Shown: one piece after another, positions 1 to 7,351 of the stretch
Layout: each line of letters starts with the position of its first letter
How positions within the stretch are numbered: position 1 is the stretch's first letter
Assembly (NCBI GenBank): GCA_947626965.1
Contig: CANQUH010000015.1
Coordinates: 1-40,760 of the forward strand
Direction of reading: 5' to 3'
Length of the DNA stretch: 40,760 bases
Source: an uncultured Lachnospiraceae bacterium
GTDB lineage: Bacteria; Bacillota; Clostridia; Lachnospirales; Lachnospiraceae
Position numbers and translations under genes: made by a program
Notes under the pieces: model-generated
What the model was told of the DNA's origin: nothing
Databases searched by the model: none
What the model saw: only the letters and a program-made list of their open reading frames with translations

Positions 1-40
1 CTATTAGATGTTTTAGATTGGACTTTGTAACTATTAACCA

Positions 41-58
41 GTAGTCATTCTTGACTAC
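41..58. promoter_or_regulatory. Perfect 7-bp inverted repeat, candidate TetR operator
   Basis: The arms GTAGTCA and TGACTAC are exact reverse complements separated by 4 bases, giving an 18-bp palindrome that ends 27 bases before the first start codon. Size and symmetry suit a dimeric repressor. Two TetR-type regulators are encoded nearby, but which protein binds here is inference. The first bases of the window (TTAGATGTT at 5-13) resemble the sequence just after the -10 box of the promoter at 6245-6285, so the promoter of this operon may lie just outside the window. Confidence 0.5.
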
Positions 59-85
59 ATCATTATTATACTAGGAGAAATAAAA

Positions 86-1024
86 ATGGCAGATAAAAAC
101 AGACCTCTCAGACTTGGAATGCATACGTATACCCTGCATTTCTTCGGACTGGGAGAAAGCTGGGGATTCGGCAAGGATTATTATTTTGAGCAGACTATGT
201 CCCTGTATGAACTGATGGACAGGGCTGTGGAATGGGAGCTTGACGGCCTGCAGATCACAAAAGTAGATCTTCTGACGACTGCAAAGGAGGAACCATTCTC
301 GGAGGAGAACCTGAGAAAAGTCGCACAGGCCGCGAAGGAACACGGATTGTTCCTGGAATTTAATTCTTCGTTTCATGCGGGCAGTGATTCCCGGGTGAAC
401 TGCACAGTGCAGGAGGCTCTGAAGATCGGACATGAACTGGGTGCCGAGCTGGTTAAGTTCAGTCTGGATATAATCCGGCCCAGAGAGCTGTATGGTTCCT
501 GCATGCATCCGGATGTCATGCGCCAGATGGCGGATCGTTATGACGAATTTAAGGCGGCGATTCCACTGATCGAGGAATACGGCATGCAGGTTGCCATTGA
601 AAATCATACGGACACGTTTGCCGATGAAATCCTCTGGATTGTCGAAAAGCTGAATCATCCGCTGATCGGGACCTGCGTGGACACGATGAATCCGCTGCAG
701 GTAATCGAAAATCCTTATTATGCGATGGAACGGATGCTTCCCAGAGCGTACTGCTGTCATTTCAGCGACGACATCATTGTCGTTGATCCGCTTGGGGTAC
801 ACGATATCGGCGCGCCGCACGGACAGGGTTCCATGGATTGTCCCGCAATGGTTGCACAGATTCGTGAGAAGTCTTCCATGGATAAAATCATATTTGAAAA
901 TGAGATTGCTTTTAAGAGTCTTGACGAGCCGATTGAAGAAGCGCGGAAGAGAGAACTTCAGGCATGCGAGGAGAGCGTGCGCTATCTGCGGGATGTACTG
1001 AAGCTGGGTGCCAGAAACAGATAA
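86..1024 (+). CDS. Sugar phosphate isomerase/epimerase-like TIM barrel protein
   Basis: A 312-residue cytoplasmic protein of the xylose-isomerase-like TIM barrel superfamily (AP endonuclease 2 / IolE-like fold). Members isomerise or epimerise sugars and related polyols with a divalent metal. The expected metal-binding quartet is visible at the ends of successive beta strands: Glu172 (in AIENH), Asp199 (in CVDTMN), His225 (in CCHFSD) and Glu271 (in IFENE). The start is fixed by AGGAG at 73-77, 8 bases upstream of the ATG. The gene is followed after 42 bases by an MttB-family methyltransferase, so the two are probably co-transcribed and may act on one methylated or polyol-like compound. Substrate unknown; the family call is firm, the pathway is not. 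Confidence 0.85.
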   Translation: MADKNRPLRLGMHTYTLHFFGLGESWGFGKDYYFEQTMSLYELMDRAVEWELDGLQITKVDLLTTAKEEPFSEENLRKVAQAAKEHGLFLEFNSSFHAGSDSRVNCTVQEALKIGHELGAELVKFSLDIIRPRELYGSCMHPDVMRQMADRYDEFKAAIPLIEEYGMQVAIENHTDTFADEILWIVEKLNHPLIGTCVDTMNPLQVIENPYYAMERMLPRAYCCHFSDDIIVVDPLGVHDIGAPHGQGSMDCPAMVAQIREKSSMDKIIFENEIAFKSLDEPIEEARKRELQACEESVRYLRDVLKLGARNR

Positions 1025-1066
1025 GAATGAGATAAGAAATTTAAAATAAAAACAGGAGGAACGAAT

Positions 1067-2455
1067 ATGTCAAGAGAACAGATGATTCATAACGCGGCCA
1101 TGGAGATCATGCGGGATGTAGGTGTGAGGATTTACAATGAGAAAGCCATTGGAATACTGAAAAAGAATGGCATTAAGGTAGAGGGGGAAACTGCGTTTTT
1201 CACAGAAGAACAGGTGATGCACTGGGTAAAGATGGCGCCTGAGTCATTTACCATTTATGCCCGAAATCCAAAGTATGACATGGTGATCGGCGGCGATCAT
1301 GTAAATCCGGCCCCTACGTATGGATGCGCTTTCATCGATGAGTGGGATGGCACGCGCCGTTATGGAACCTTGGAAGATTATATTAAATGTCTGAAACTGG
1401 TTCATGAGAATGAGGATTACTCCATCAATGGCGGCATTATGATCCAGCCGAACGATGTTCCGGAAGAGATTGCGGCAATGGAGATGTTTTATACGACGCT
1501 GAAATACTCCGATAAGGCGATTATGCTTCCCACGGGATTTAAAGAAGAGATGGAACGGATCATGGAAGCAGCCTGTGAGTTTTTTGGCGGCAGGGAAGCT
1601 CTTCTGGAAAAACCAAGAATGATCGCGCTGATCAATACGGTTTCTCCGCTGGCTCTGGATGGAAGAATACTGGACTGCCTGATGCTTCTCGCTGAGTACG
1701 GACAGCCTGCGATTCTCTGCCCGGCCACCATGCTGGGGGCTACGGGTTCCCTCTCCATGGCGGGAACGCTTGCCAGCGGCACGGCGGAAGATCTTGCGGG
1801 TATTGTTCTGGCGCAGATGATACGTCCGGGAACGCCGGTTGTTTTCGGGATCCAGTCGACTGCGGCTGATATGCGAGGGGGCATTACATTTGCCTGCGCT
1901 GCCCCGGAAGGAACGCTGATGCAGGGGTTTGCGGCTGATATGGCGAAATTTTACGGACTTCCTTCCAGAGGCGGAGGATGCCAGACCGACGCGCCGGTGA
2001 TCAATTGCCAGGCCGGATATGAGTCCATGCTGACCTTTTCTTCCGCATACCGCCATGGGATCAATCTGGTTATGGAAGCCGGCGGCGTCATGGACAGTGT
2101 CAACGCTACTTCTTTTGAGAAGATGATCATTGATTTTGAGATTATCCGTCAGGTGAAGGCCTCGTTCACGCCTATTGAGGTGAATGAAGAGACGCTGAAC
2201 CTGGATGAGATCAAGGAGATTGGCCATGACGGAAGCTTCGTTGATTCCGATTATACGCTGGATAACTTTACAGATCTGTATGCTCCGCGCGTAGGGTCCC
2301 GCAACGCAAAGGGCGCTGATTATTTCAAAGAAAGCATAGATAAGGAAATGGCACGGCTGCTGAGCAGGTATGACAGCAATCCTCCCGCAGTGGACGAGGA
2401 CGCTCTGGGCAGAGCAAAAGCGGCGCTGGAAAAAACGGGGCGGAAACTTATCTGA
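1067..2455 (+). CDS. MttB-family (trimethylamine methyltransferase-like) protein, non-pyrrolysine
   Basis: A 462-residue protein of the trimethylamine:corrinoid methyltransferase family (COG5598). Characterised members without pyrrolysine demethylate quaternary amines such as glycine betaine, proline betaine or carnitine and pass the methyl group to a corrinoid protein. The family-typical region PSRGGGCQTDAPVINCQAGYE lies near residues 299-325 and the frame contains no internal amber codon, so this is a non-Pyl homologue. AGGAGG precedes the ATG. Length is slightly below that of archaeal MttB (about 495 residues, from memory). No corrinoid protein, corrinoid:THF methyltransferase or reactivating ferredoxin is encoded next to it in this window. 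It sits between a TIM-barrel isomerase and a TetR regulator whose ATG follows the stop by 8 bases. Substrate cannot be deduced. Confidence 0.85.
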   Translation: MSREQMIHNAAMEIMRDVGVRIYNEKAIGILKKNGIKVEGETAFFTEEQVMHWVKMAPESFTIYARNPKYDMVIGGDHVNPAPTYGCAFIDEWDGTRRYGTLEDYIKCLKLVHENEDYSINGGIMIQPNDVPEEIAAMEMFYTTLKYSDKAIMLPTGFKEEMERIMEAACEFFGGREALLEKPRMIALINTVSPLALDGRILDCLMLLAEYGQPAILCPATMLGATGSLSMAGTLASGTAEDLAGIVLAQMIRPGTPVVFGIQSTAADMRGGITFACAAPEGTLMQGFAADMAKFYGLPSRGGGCQTDAPVINCQAGYESMLTFSSAYRHGINLVMEAGGVMDSVNATSFEKMIIDFEIIRQVKASFTPIEVNEETLNLDEIKEIGHDGSFVDSDYTLDNFTDLYAPRVGSRNAKGADYFKESIDKEMARLLSRYDSNPPAVDEDALGRAKAALEKTGRKLI

Positions 2456-2463
2456 CGGACAGT

Positions 2464-3105
2464 ATGAAAGGAAATCAAACAAAACGGCGTCTGATCCTGT
2501 CAATGTATGGCAGGCTGAAGGAGCAGGAGGCTTCGGAGATTACCGTGCGGGAATTCGCAAAAGAGAATAACTGTTCTCCGGCAGCTTTATACAGGCATTT
2601 TGAAAGTCTGGAATATCTGATCATCCTTGGATCGGTAAAATTTTTCATGGATTATATGACGGAATACGGGCGCCTGATGGACTCCGGCGGAAAGCTGCTG
2701 GAGTCCTATGTGAAAGGCTGGCAGTTATTCAACCGGTATGCGTTTGAAAGACCGGATCTGTATTATCGGCTTCTGTGGGGACATTATAATAAAGATCTCT
2801 CCGACGCGCTGGCAGAATATTTTGAATTGTTTCCCACGAAAGGGTCAGAGCAGTATCCGGCTTACTTTTACACGCTGCTGTTTACAAGCGATATCAGGGA
2901 AAGAGATTTTCTGGTGCTGAGGCGGGCGGTCAATTACGGTATGCTGTCCTATGAGGACGCGGTTTATTTCAGCAGCTCCAACACACTGCTTGTAAAAGGA
3001 ATGCTGGAAATGTATATGGGGTGCAGCCGGGAGGAAAGGAAGCAGGGGGAGGAGACATGCAACCGGCTGCTTCTGAGGAATCTGGGCAATGTAATTTACA
3101 GATGA
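2464..3105 (+). CDS. TetR/AcrR-family transcriptional regulator (copy 1)
   Basis: A 213-residue regulator with a TetR-type N-terminal helix-turn-helix at about residues 20-52 (ITVREFAKENNCSPAALYRH). A helical ligand-binding domain follows. It is closely similar over its whole length to the second regulator at 6340-7005, roughly two thirds or more identical by eye, including YRHFE.LE.LIILG and the WQLFN.YAFERPDLYYRLLWG core. The start lies 8 bases after the methyltransferase stop, so it is the third gene of that operon and probably autoregulates it. Ligand unknown; the local catabolic substrate is a reasonable guess. Confidence 0.85.
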   Translation: MKGNQTKRRLILSMYGRLKEQEASEITVREFAKENNCSPAALYRHFESLEYLIILGSVKFFMDYMTEYGRLMDSGGKLLESYVKGWQLFNRYAFERPDLYYRLLWGHYNKDLSDALAEYFELFPTKGSEQYPAYFYTLLFTSDIRERDFLVLRRAVNYGMLSYEDAVYFSSSNTLLVKGMLEMYMGCSREERKQGEETCNRLLLRNLGNVIYR

Positions 3106-3121
3106 AATATAAGAGAATCGA

Positions 3122-3145
3122 GCAGGAGGCGGTTTTTCCTCCTGC
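3122..3145 (+). terminator. Stable hairpin after the first TetR gene
   Basis: GCAGGAGG (3122-3129) pairs perfectly with CCTCCTGC (3138-3145) around a T-rich loop. There is no T-tract after the stem, so termination is uncertain; it could instead be a processing or attenuation hairpin before the MFS gene. Confidence 0.35.
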
Positions 3146-3226
3146 GCATAAAACAAAAGAGAGGCTCAGTCTGTGAATAGGGGCACGCAATGCAGGTATG
3201 AGCGTTTGATAAGAAAGGAGAAGCGT

Positions 3227-4531
3227 ATGAAAATCAGCGGCAGTAAACGATGGGGGATTGTTGCGCTTTGCGCCCTGATGGCAGGGGTGATGGTATATGT
3301 ACCGTTTTTGCGCTACAGCTATTATGATCAGATGTGTATTTTATTTACTCAGTACAAGCCGATTGTTCCGGCGTCCGAGGTGAATGAATTTATCGGTGAT
3401 TTTGGACTTGCGTTCGGCGTGGTATCCATGATCGGGTATCCGTTTGGCGGGATTCTCGCAGATAAATTCCGTGAAAAGTGGCTGCTGATCCTGGGAGGCG
3501 TCCTGATGGGGCTTTGTTCCTTCTGGTTCGGAATGGTGCCTGGAAAGATGTCTATTGTGATTATACATATTCTGTACGGAGTGGGCACCAGTTTTATGAT
3601 CTGGTCCGCTTACCTGAAACTTACCCGTAAGATGGGAAATTCTGAGGAACAGGGACGCATGTTCTCCACTTCAGAATTTGTAAGAGGTATTTTTGGCACG
3701 CTGATTGGATTTGTCGGCGTAGGTCTGCTGAGCAGGGCGGTGCTTTCCGGCGGAGAGATCGATCCGCAGCTGATCGGTCAGCAGTGGAGAATGCTGCTGT
3801 TTATCAACGGAGGTCTGTTTTTCCTGTTCTCAATTCTGCTGTTCTTCTTCCTGCCGGATGATGTTGTGGGTGCGGAGGAGGATGAGTCGGCCGCGCAGGC
3901 AGAGTTCAGCATCGGCAATGTGGTCACTGTTTTGAAGATGCCGGGAACCTGGCTGATCTCTGCCCTGATCTTCTTCTGTTTTTCCTTCACTTCCGCGGGA
4001 AACGGGTATCTTGGTGCGTATACGGTGAATGTTCTGGGAATTTCGGCTACCCAGGCGAGTGTATTTGCGATCCTTCGAAACTATATCATTGCGGCGCTTA
4101 TGACATTCGCGATCGGATTTATTTCAGATAAAATTGGAAACAAATCAAAGACACTGGGCATTTACCTGTTTATAGCGACGATTCTCTGTGCAGCCCTGAT
4201 TTTCACAAAGAGCGTTGTTGTCCTGTGTATCGCGGTATCCTTTGCCTTTGCGATTGTATATTCCGGTATGAGAGGAATCTACTTTGCGATGCTTGGAGAG
4301 GTCGGCATCCCGCTTCATCTCACGGGCGTTTCTACCGGTATTATTTCCATGCTCTGTTATCTTCCGGATGTATATTTCGCGAAGCTGGCCGGTTCCTGGC
4401 TGGATGCGAACGGCAACACAGGATACGATTATATCTGGTTTTATACGATTGCATGCGGTGTACTGGGCGTAATTACGGCGGTGGTCACTTACCGCTATTC
4501 GCAGAAACTGGCCGATAAGAAAAAGAACTGA
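3227..4531 (+). CDS. MFS transporter
   Basis: A 434-residue integral membrane protein with about 12 hydrophobic segments and a major-facilitator motif-A-like loop after TM2 (GYPFGGILADKFREKW). The central loop, residues about 205-225, is acidic (GAEEDESAAQAE) and separates the two six-helix halves, as usual in the family. The in-frame ATG at 3173 has no ribosome site; the ATG at 3227 is preceded by AAAGGAG about 7 bases upstream and starts directly before the first helix, so it is chosen. The gene follows the TetR gene by 121 bases. Its substrate is presumably the compound processed by the upstream isomerase and methyltransferase, which is inference from position only. Confidence 0.85.
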   Translation: MKISGSKRWGIVALCALMAGVMVYVPFLRYSYYDQMCILFTQYKPIVPASEVNEFIGDFGLAFGVVSMIGYPFGGILADKFREKWLLILGGVLMGLCSFWFGMVPGKMSIVIIHILYGVGTSFMIWSAYLKLTRKMGNSEEQGRMFSTSEFVRGIFGTLIGFVGVGLLSRAVLSGGEIDPQLIGQQWRMLLFINGGLFFLFSILLFFFLPDDVVGAEEDESAAQAEFSIGNVVTVLKMPGTWLISALIFFCFSFTSAGNGYLGAYTVNVLGISATQASVFAILRNYIIAALMTFAIGFISDKIGNKSKTLGIYLFIATILCAALIFTKSVVVLCIAVSFAFAIVYSGMRGIYFAMLGEVGIPLHLTGVSTGIISMLCYLPDVYFAKLAGSWLDANGNTGYDYIWFYTIACGVLGVITAVVTYRYSQKLADKKKN

Positions 4532-4540
4532 TTTCATTTG

Positions 4541-4575
4541 CGGATATGTCATGTGCAGCGTGGCATATCCGTTTT
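4541..4575 (+). terminator. Hairpin plus short T-run between MFS and symporter genes
   Basis: CGGATATG (4541-4548) pairs perfectly with CATATCCG (4564-4571), followed by TTTT. It looks like a weak intrinsic terminator or attenuator between the two transporter genes. It also argues against the in-frame ATG at 4546, which lies inside the stem. Confidence 0.55.
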
Positions 4576-4596
4576 CATAAGAAGGGAGGCGGTTTT

Positions 4597-6036
4597 GTGA
4601 GTACCGTTCATGTTGTGCTTGCTGCGGTTCTGGTGATTGCTGATTTGTTGATTTGTACGGTGATCGGGATCCGTACCAGGGGAAATGCGGCGGATGCCGA
4701 CGATTATTTTATCGGAGGAAAAAAGACAGGAGTTGTACTGCTGTTTCTTACCGCCTGGGCTTCTTTCAGCGGTTCCGGCAACTTTATCGGACAGGCCGGA
4801 CGCGGAGCCATGGAAGGAATCAGCGCTTACTGGCTGTGGCTGGGCGAGGGGTTTCTGGGAGGTATCATTATGGGATATCTTCTGGCGCCTTATCTGGCAC
4901 GATTCAAATATCTGAGTATGCCGCACTTTGTTTCAGGATACCTGTTTGGAGGAGACCGATATATCCGGAGAGTCGGAGGAATCGCCGCTCTGATGCCGAA
5001 CGTAGTCTGGCCGGGAGCGCAGATCATGGGCGTTTCCTATGTGCTGGAGCAGATTTTTGGCATTGATTACTGGGTGGCCTGCCTGATATGCGGTGTGGTC
5101 TTTATCTTCTATACGGTCAGCGGAGGCCTGGAAGCAGTCATCTACGCAGACGCGGTACATGGAACCATGCAGATGATCTTTGCTGCCGTCGTCATTTATT
5201 TTGGTCTTAAATCCTTTCATTTTGATCCTGGATTCCTGAAAGAAGGAATTATGGCAGTGGATCCGTCAAAGTGGGATCTGTTTGTCGAAAAGCCATTTGT
5301 CATCGCGACCAGTTTCCTGACGGGCCTTGTGGGAGCGATATCGAATCCGATTTTCTGGAACCGCGCGTTTGCCGCGAAAGATGTGAAAACGGCAAAACAG
5401 GCTTATGGCGTGACATTTTTTATGAACATCATCTTGGTTTTTCTGATGATCACAATCGGGATTGCCTCTCTTATGTATACGGATTCCGGCGACAGGGCTC
5501 TGGTATGGATGATCCTGAACAAAATGCCGGCATTCTGCGGCGTGATACTGGCGGAAAGTGTGCTGGCGGCTTGTATGTCCTGCGCGGATACCCACCTGAA
5601 CTGCGCGGCTGCCAATATTGTGTCGGACATCATGGATCCGGAAGGAAAACTGGATGGGAAAACGAGTGTCCGGTATGCCAGAATCGCGACCTTCGCGGCA
5701 GGGGTTGTGGCATTGGTTTCCAGTATATTCGGGGATTTTATTTATGCATTAGGCACTTATGGCTACACAGTTTGCGGAGGTGTTCTGATTCCGATGTTTG
5801 TGGTAGGACTGATCTGCCGCGACAGGAAGTCGGAGACTTTTCGCTCGCGCCTGAGCGTATCTGCCGGAAGAATTGGCGTGACCTGCGGACTGGCGGCCGC
5901 CCTTGCATTTGAACTGATTCCGTCATGGAAGGCCGTTTTTGGCGGCGGAGTCATACCGGCGATCGCCGCGACGGTGCTCTGCACGGTCATTCCAAATTTC
6001 TTTTTCCATGATCAGACGTGGAAGATAACTGCATAG
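4597..6036 (+). CDS. Sodium:solute symporter family protein
   Basis: A 479-residue membrane protein of the SSS family (sodium/pantothenate, proline or sugar symporter type) with about 13 hydrophobic segments. Family features include the N-terminal DDYFIGGKKTG.....TAWASFSG block, which leads into TM2 and the sodium-site region, and the segment VSGGLEAVIYADAVHG in the SSS signature area. The GTG start at 4597 has GGGAGG 7 bases upstream; the alternative ATG at 4546 lies within a hairpin and adds a non-hydrophobic extension. It is the second secondary transporter of the cluster, so two different uptake routes, or uptake plus product exchange, may serve the same pathway. Substrate unknown. Confidence 0.87.
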   Translation: MSTVHVVLAAVLVIADLLICTVIGIRTRGNAADADDYFIGGKKTGVVLLFLTAWASFSGSGNFIGQAGRGAMEGISAYWLWLGEGFLGGIIMGYLLAPYLARFKYLSMPHFVSGYLFGGDRYIRRVGGIAALMPNVVWPGAQIMGVSYVLEQIFGIDYWVACLICGVVFIFYTVSGGLEAVIYADAVHGTMQMIFAAVVIYFGLKSFHFDPGFLKEGIMAVDPSKWDLFVEKPFVIATSFLTGLVGAISNPIFWNRAFAAKDVKTAKQAYGVTFFMNIILVFLMITIGIASLMYTDSGDRALVWMILNKMPAFCGVILAESVLAACMSCADTHLNCAAANIVSDIMDPEGKLDGKTSVRYARIATFAAGVVALVSSIFGDFIYALGTYGYTVCGGVLIPMFVVGLICRDRKSETFRSRLSVSAGRIGVTCGLAAALAFELIPSWKAVFGGGVIPAIAATVLCTVIPNFFFHDQTWKITA

Positions 6037-6094
6037 TATGATGATGTTTAGTTCAGAAGGATATATAAATATAGAATAAATGGGCGAAAGGAAG

Positions 6095-6122
6095 CCGCCG
6101 GTGGTATTTTTGCTATCGGCGG
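6095..6122 (+). terminator. GC-rich hairpin in the gap after the symporter gene
   Basis: CCGCCG (6095-6100) pairs with CGGCGG (6117-6122), and G:T pairs can extend the stem inward around a T-rich loop. There is no T-tract downstream. It is the only clear structure in 6037-6244 and probably marks the end of the first transcription unit. Confidence 0.4.
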
Positions 6123-6244
6123 TGATGTTATGTGCAGACCCAGGCAGCAGGCAGGGAAACGGACCGCGCGGGGGAGCAGGAGGAAAAGCCGATTCCGGAC
6201 TGATTTTGTGAAGGGTAAAGAGAGTGTATTATCGAAAAAGAACG

Positions 6245-6285
6245 AATTTTCTTGACGTCCAGCTTATAATCGGATAGTATTTTTA
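6245..6285 (+). promoter_or_regulatory. Promoter A with conserved spacer (second TetR gene)
   Basis: The -35 box TTGACG (6252-6257), a 17-base spacer and the -10 box TAGTAT (6275-6280) form a good sigma-A promoter. The 41-bp stretch is 37/41 identical to the element at 7220-7260 upstream of the MATE gene, including the spacer and flanks that sigma factor does not need to read. That suggests a shared operator overlapping both promoters. Confidence 0.75.
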
Positions 6286-6339
6286 GATGTTGGAACTGAT
6301 TCAGCAACTAATTTTCTATAACGATACAGTAGGTGAAGT

Positions 6340-7005
6340 ATGGCTGGATATGAGAAAGGGAATAAAACAAAAAAACGTCTGATTATGGCGATGTATGAGA
6401 AATTAAAGACGCAGGAGGCGTCGGAAATCACCGTACGTGAGTTTGCCGGGGAGAATGGCTGTTCACCCGCAGCTTTATACCGTCATTTTGAAAACCTGGA
6501 ACATCTGATCATTCTCGGCGCGGTAAGATTCTTTATCGATTATATGACGGAATACGGAAAACTGATGGATTCCAGCAGTGATCCGCTGGAATCCTACATC
6601 AGAGGATGGCAGCTGTTCAACAAGTATGCGTTTGAGCGGCCGGATCTGTATTATCGGCTTCTGTGGGGACAGTACAACACAACATTTTCAGAAGCGCTGG
6701 AAGAGTATTTTGAACTGTTTCCCATGACAGGATCGGAACAGGATCCGGCATATTTTTATACGATGATGTTTACAAACGATATCATGGAGCGCGATCTTCT
6801 GATGCTGAGACGGGCGGTGAATGAAGATATGCTGTCTTATGATGATGCTGTCTATTACAGCAAATCGAATACACTGATCGTAAAAGGAATGCTGGAATTG
6901 TATATGGATCGTGATCTGGAGGAGAGGAAACAGGGGGAGCAGGAATGCAATCAGCTGCTTCGGAAAAATTTTGAGAAAGTGTATGCCTTGCGGGATAAAG
7001 ATTAA
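6340..7005 (+). CDS. TetR/AcrR-family transcriptional regulator (copy 2)
   Basis: A 221-residue TetR-type regulator and paralogue of the one at 2464-3105. The HTH (ITVREFAGENGCSPAALYRH) is almost identical in the two proteins, so they may recognise similar operators. Differences concentrate in the ligand-binding half and the charged C-terminus. The gene has its own promoter at 6252-6280; the ATG at 6340 is preceded by a poor ribosome site (AGGTGAAGT). It lies between the catabolic cluster and a MATE exporter whose promoter is nearly a copy of its own, so autoregulation together with control of the exporter is the simplest model. Confidence 0.85.
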   Translation: MAGYEKGNKTKKRLIMAMYEKLKTQEASEITVREFAGENGCSPAALYRHFENLEHLIILGAVRFFIDYMTEYGKLMDSSSDPLESYIRGWQLFNKYAFERPDLYYRLLWGQYNTTFSEALEEYFELFPMTGSEQDPAYFYTMMFTNDIMERDLLMLRRAVNEDMLSYDDAVYYSKSNTLIVKGMLELYMDRDLEERKQGEQECNQLLRKNFEKVYALRDKD

Positions 7006-7083
7006 TATCTTTGGTACGCCGTACCTGATTCGGCCGCGGCCACTCACACAGAGAAGATCAGGCCCGACACGGTTTTTATGCAG

Positions 7084-7119
7084 TCAGACAGAGGGAACTC
7101 AGCCTTCTGTCTGAATTTT
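7084..7119 (+). terminator. Intrinsic terminator after the second TetR gene
   Basis: TCAGACAGA (7084-7092) pairs with TCTGTCTGA (7105-7113), followed by ATTTTA. Two additional near-pairs extend the stem toward the loop. It separates the regulator from the MATE transcription unit. Confidence 0.65.
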
Positions 7120-7219
7120 ACTATTTCATTCTTCTACTTTGCAGCGGTGTTTTTTGCTTTTTTATATCTCTTGAGGAAAGAGCGAACTGAACTGGCAAAT
7201 ATTTTTGCCGTTCGTTATA

Positions 7220-7260
7220 AATTTTCTTGACGGCCAGCCTGTAATCGGATAGTATTCTTA
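7220..7260 (+). promoter_or_regulatory. Promoter B, near copy of promoter A (MATE gene)
   Basis: TTGACG (7227-7232), a 17-base spacer and TAGTAT (7250-7255). Identical at 37 of 41 positions to 6245-6285, with the spacer core CCAGC.T.TAATCGGA kept. Transcription would start about 90 bases before the MATE start codon. Confidence 0.75.
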
Positions 7261-7351
7261 TGCGTGCGAGTTTACCAGAGAGACAGGACAGAATTCTTTG
7301 GATACTGGATACCGCATGTGCGGGTCCGGTCAGATATGAAGGAGGATGCGT

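Noticed and set aside
1067-2455. Pyrrolysine-type trimethylamine methyltransferase
   Set aside because: No in-frame TAG in the gene; no pyl genes or corrinoid partner seen.
1244-2503. 419-codon minus-strand frame opposite the MttB-family gene
   Set aside because: Shadow of a well-supported gene with clear family motifs on the plus strand; translation is low-complexity and basic.
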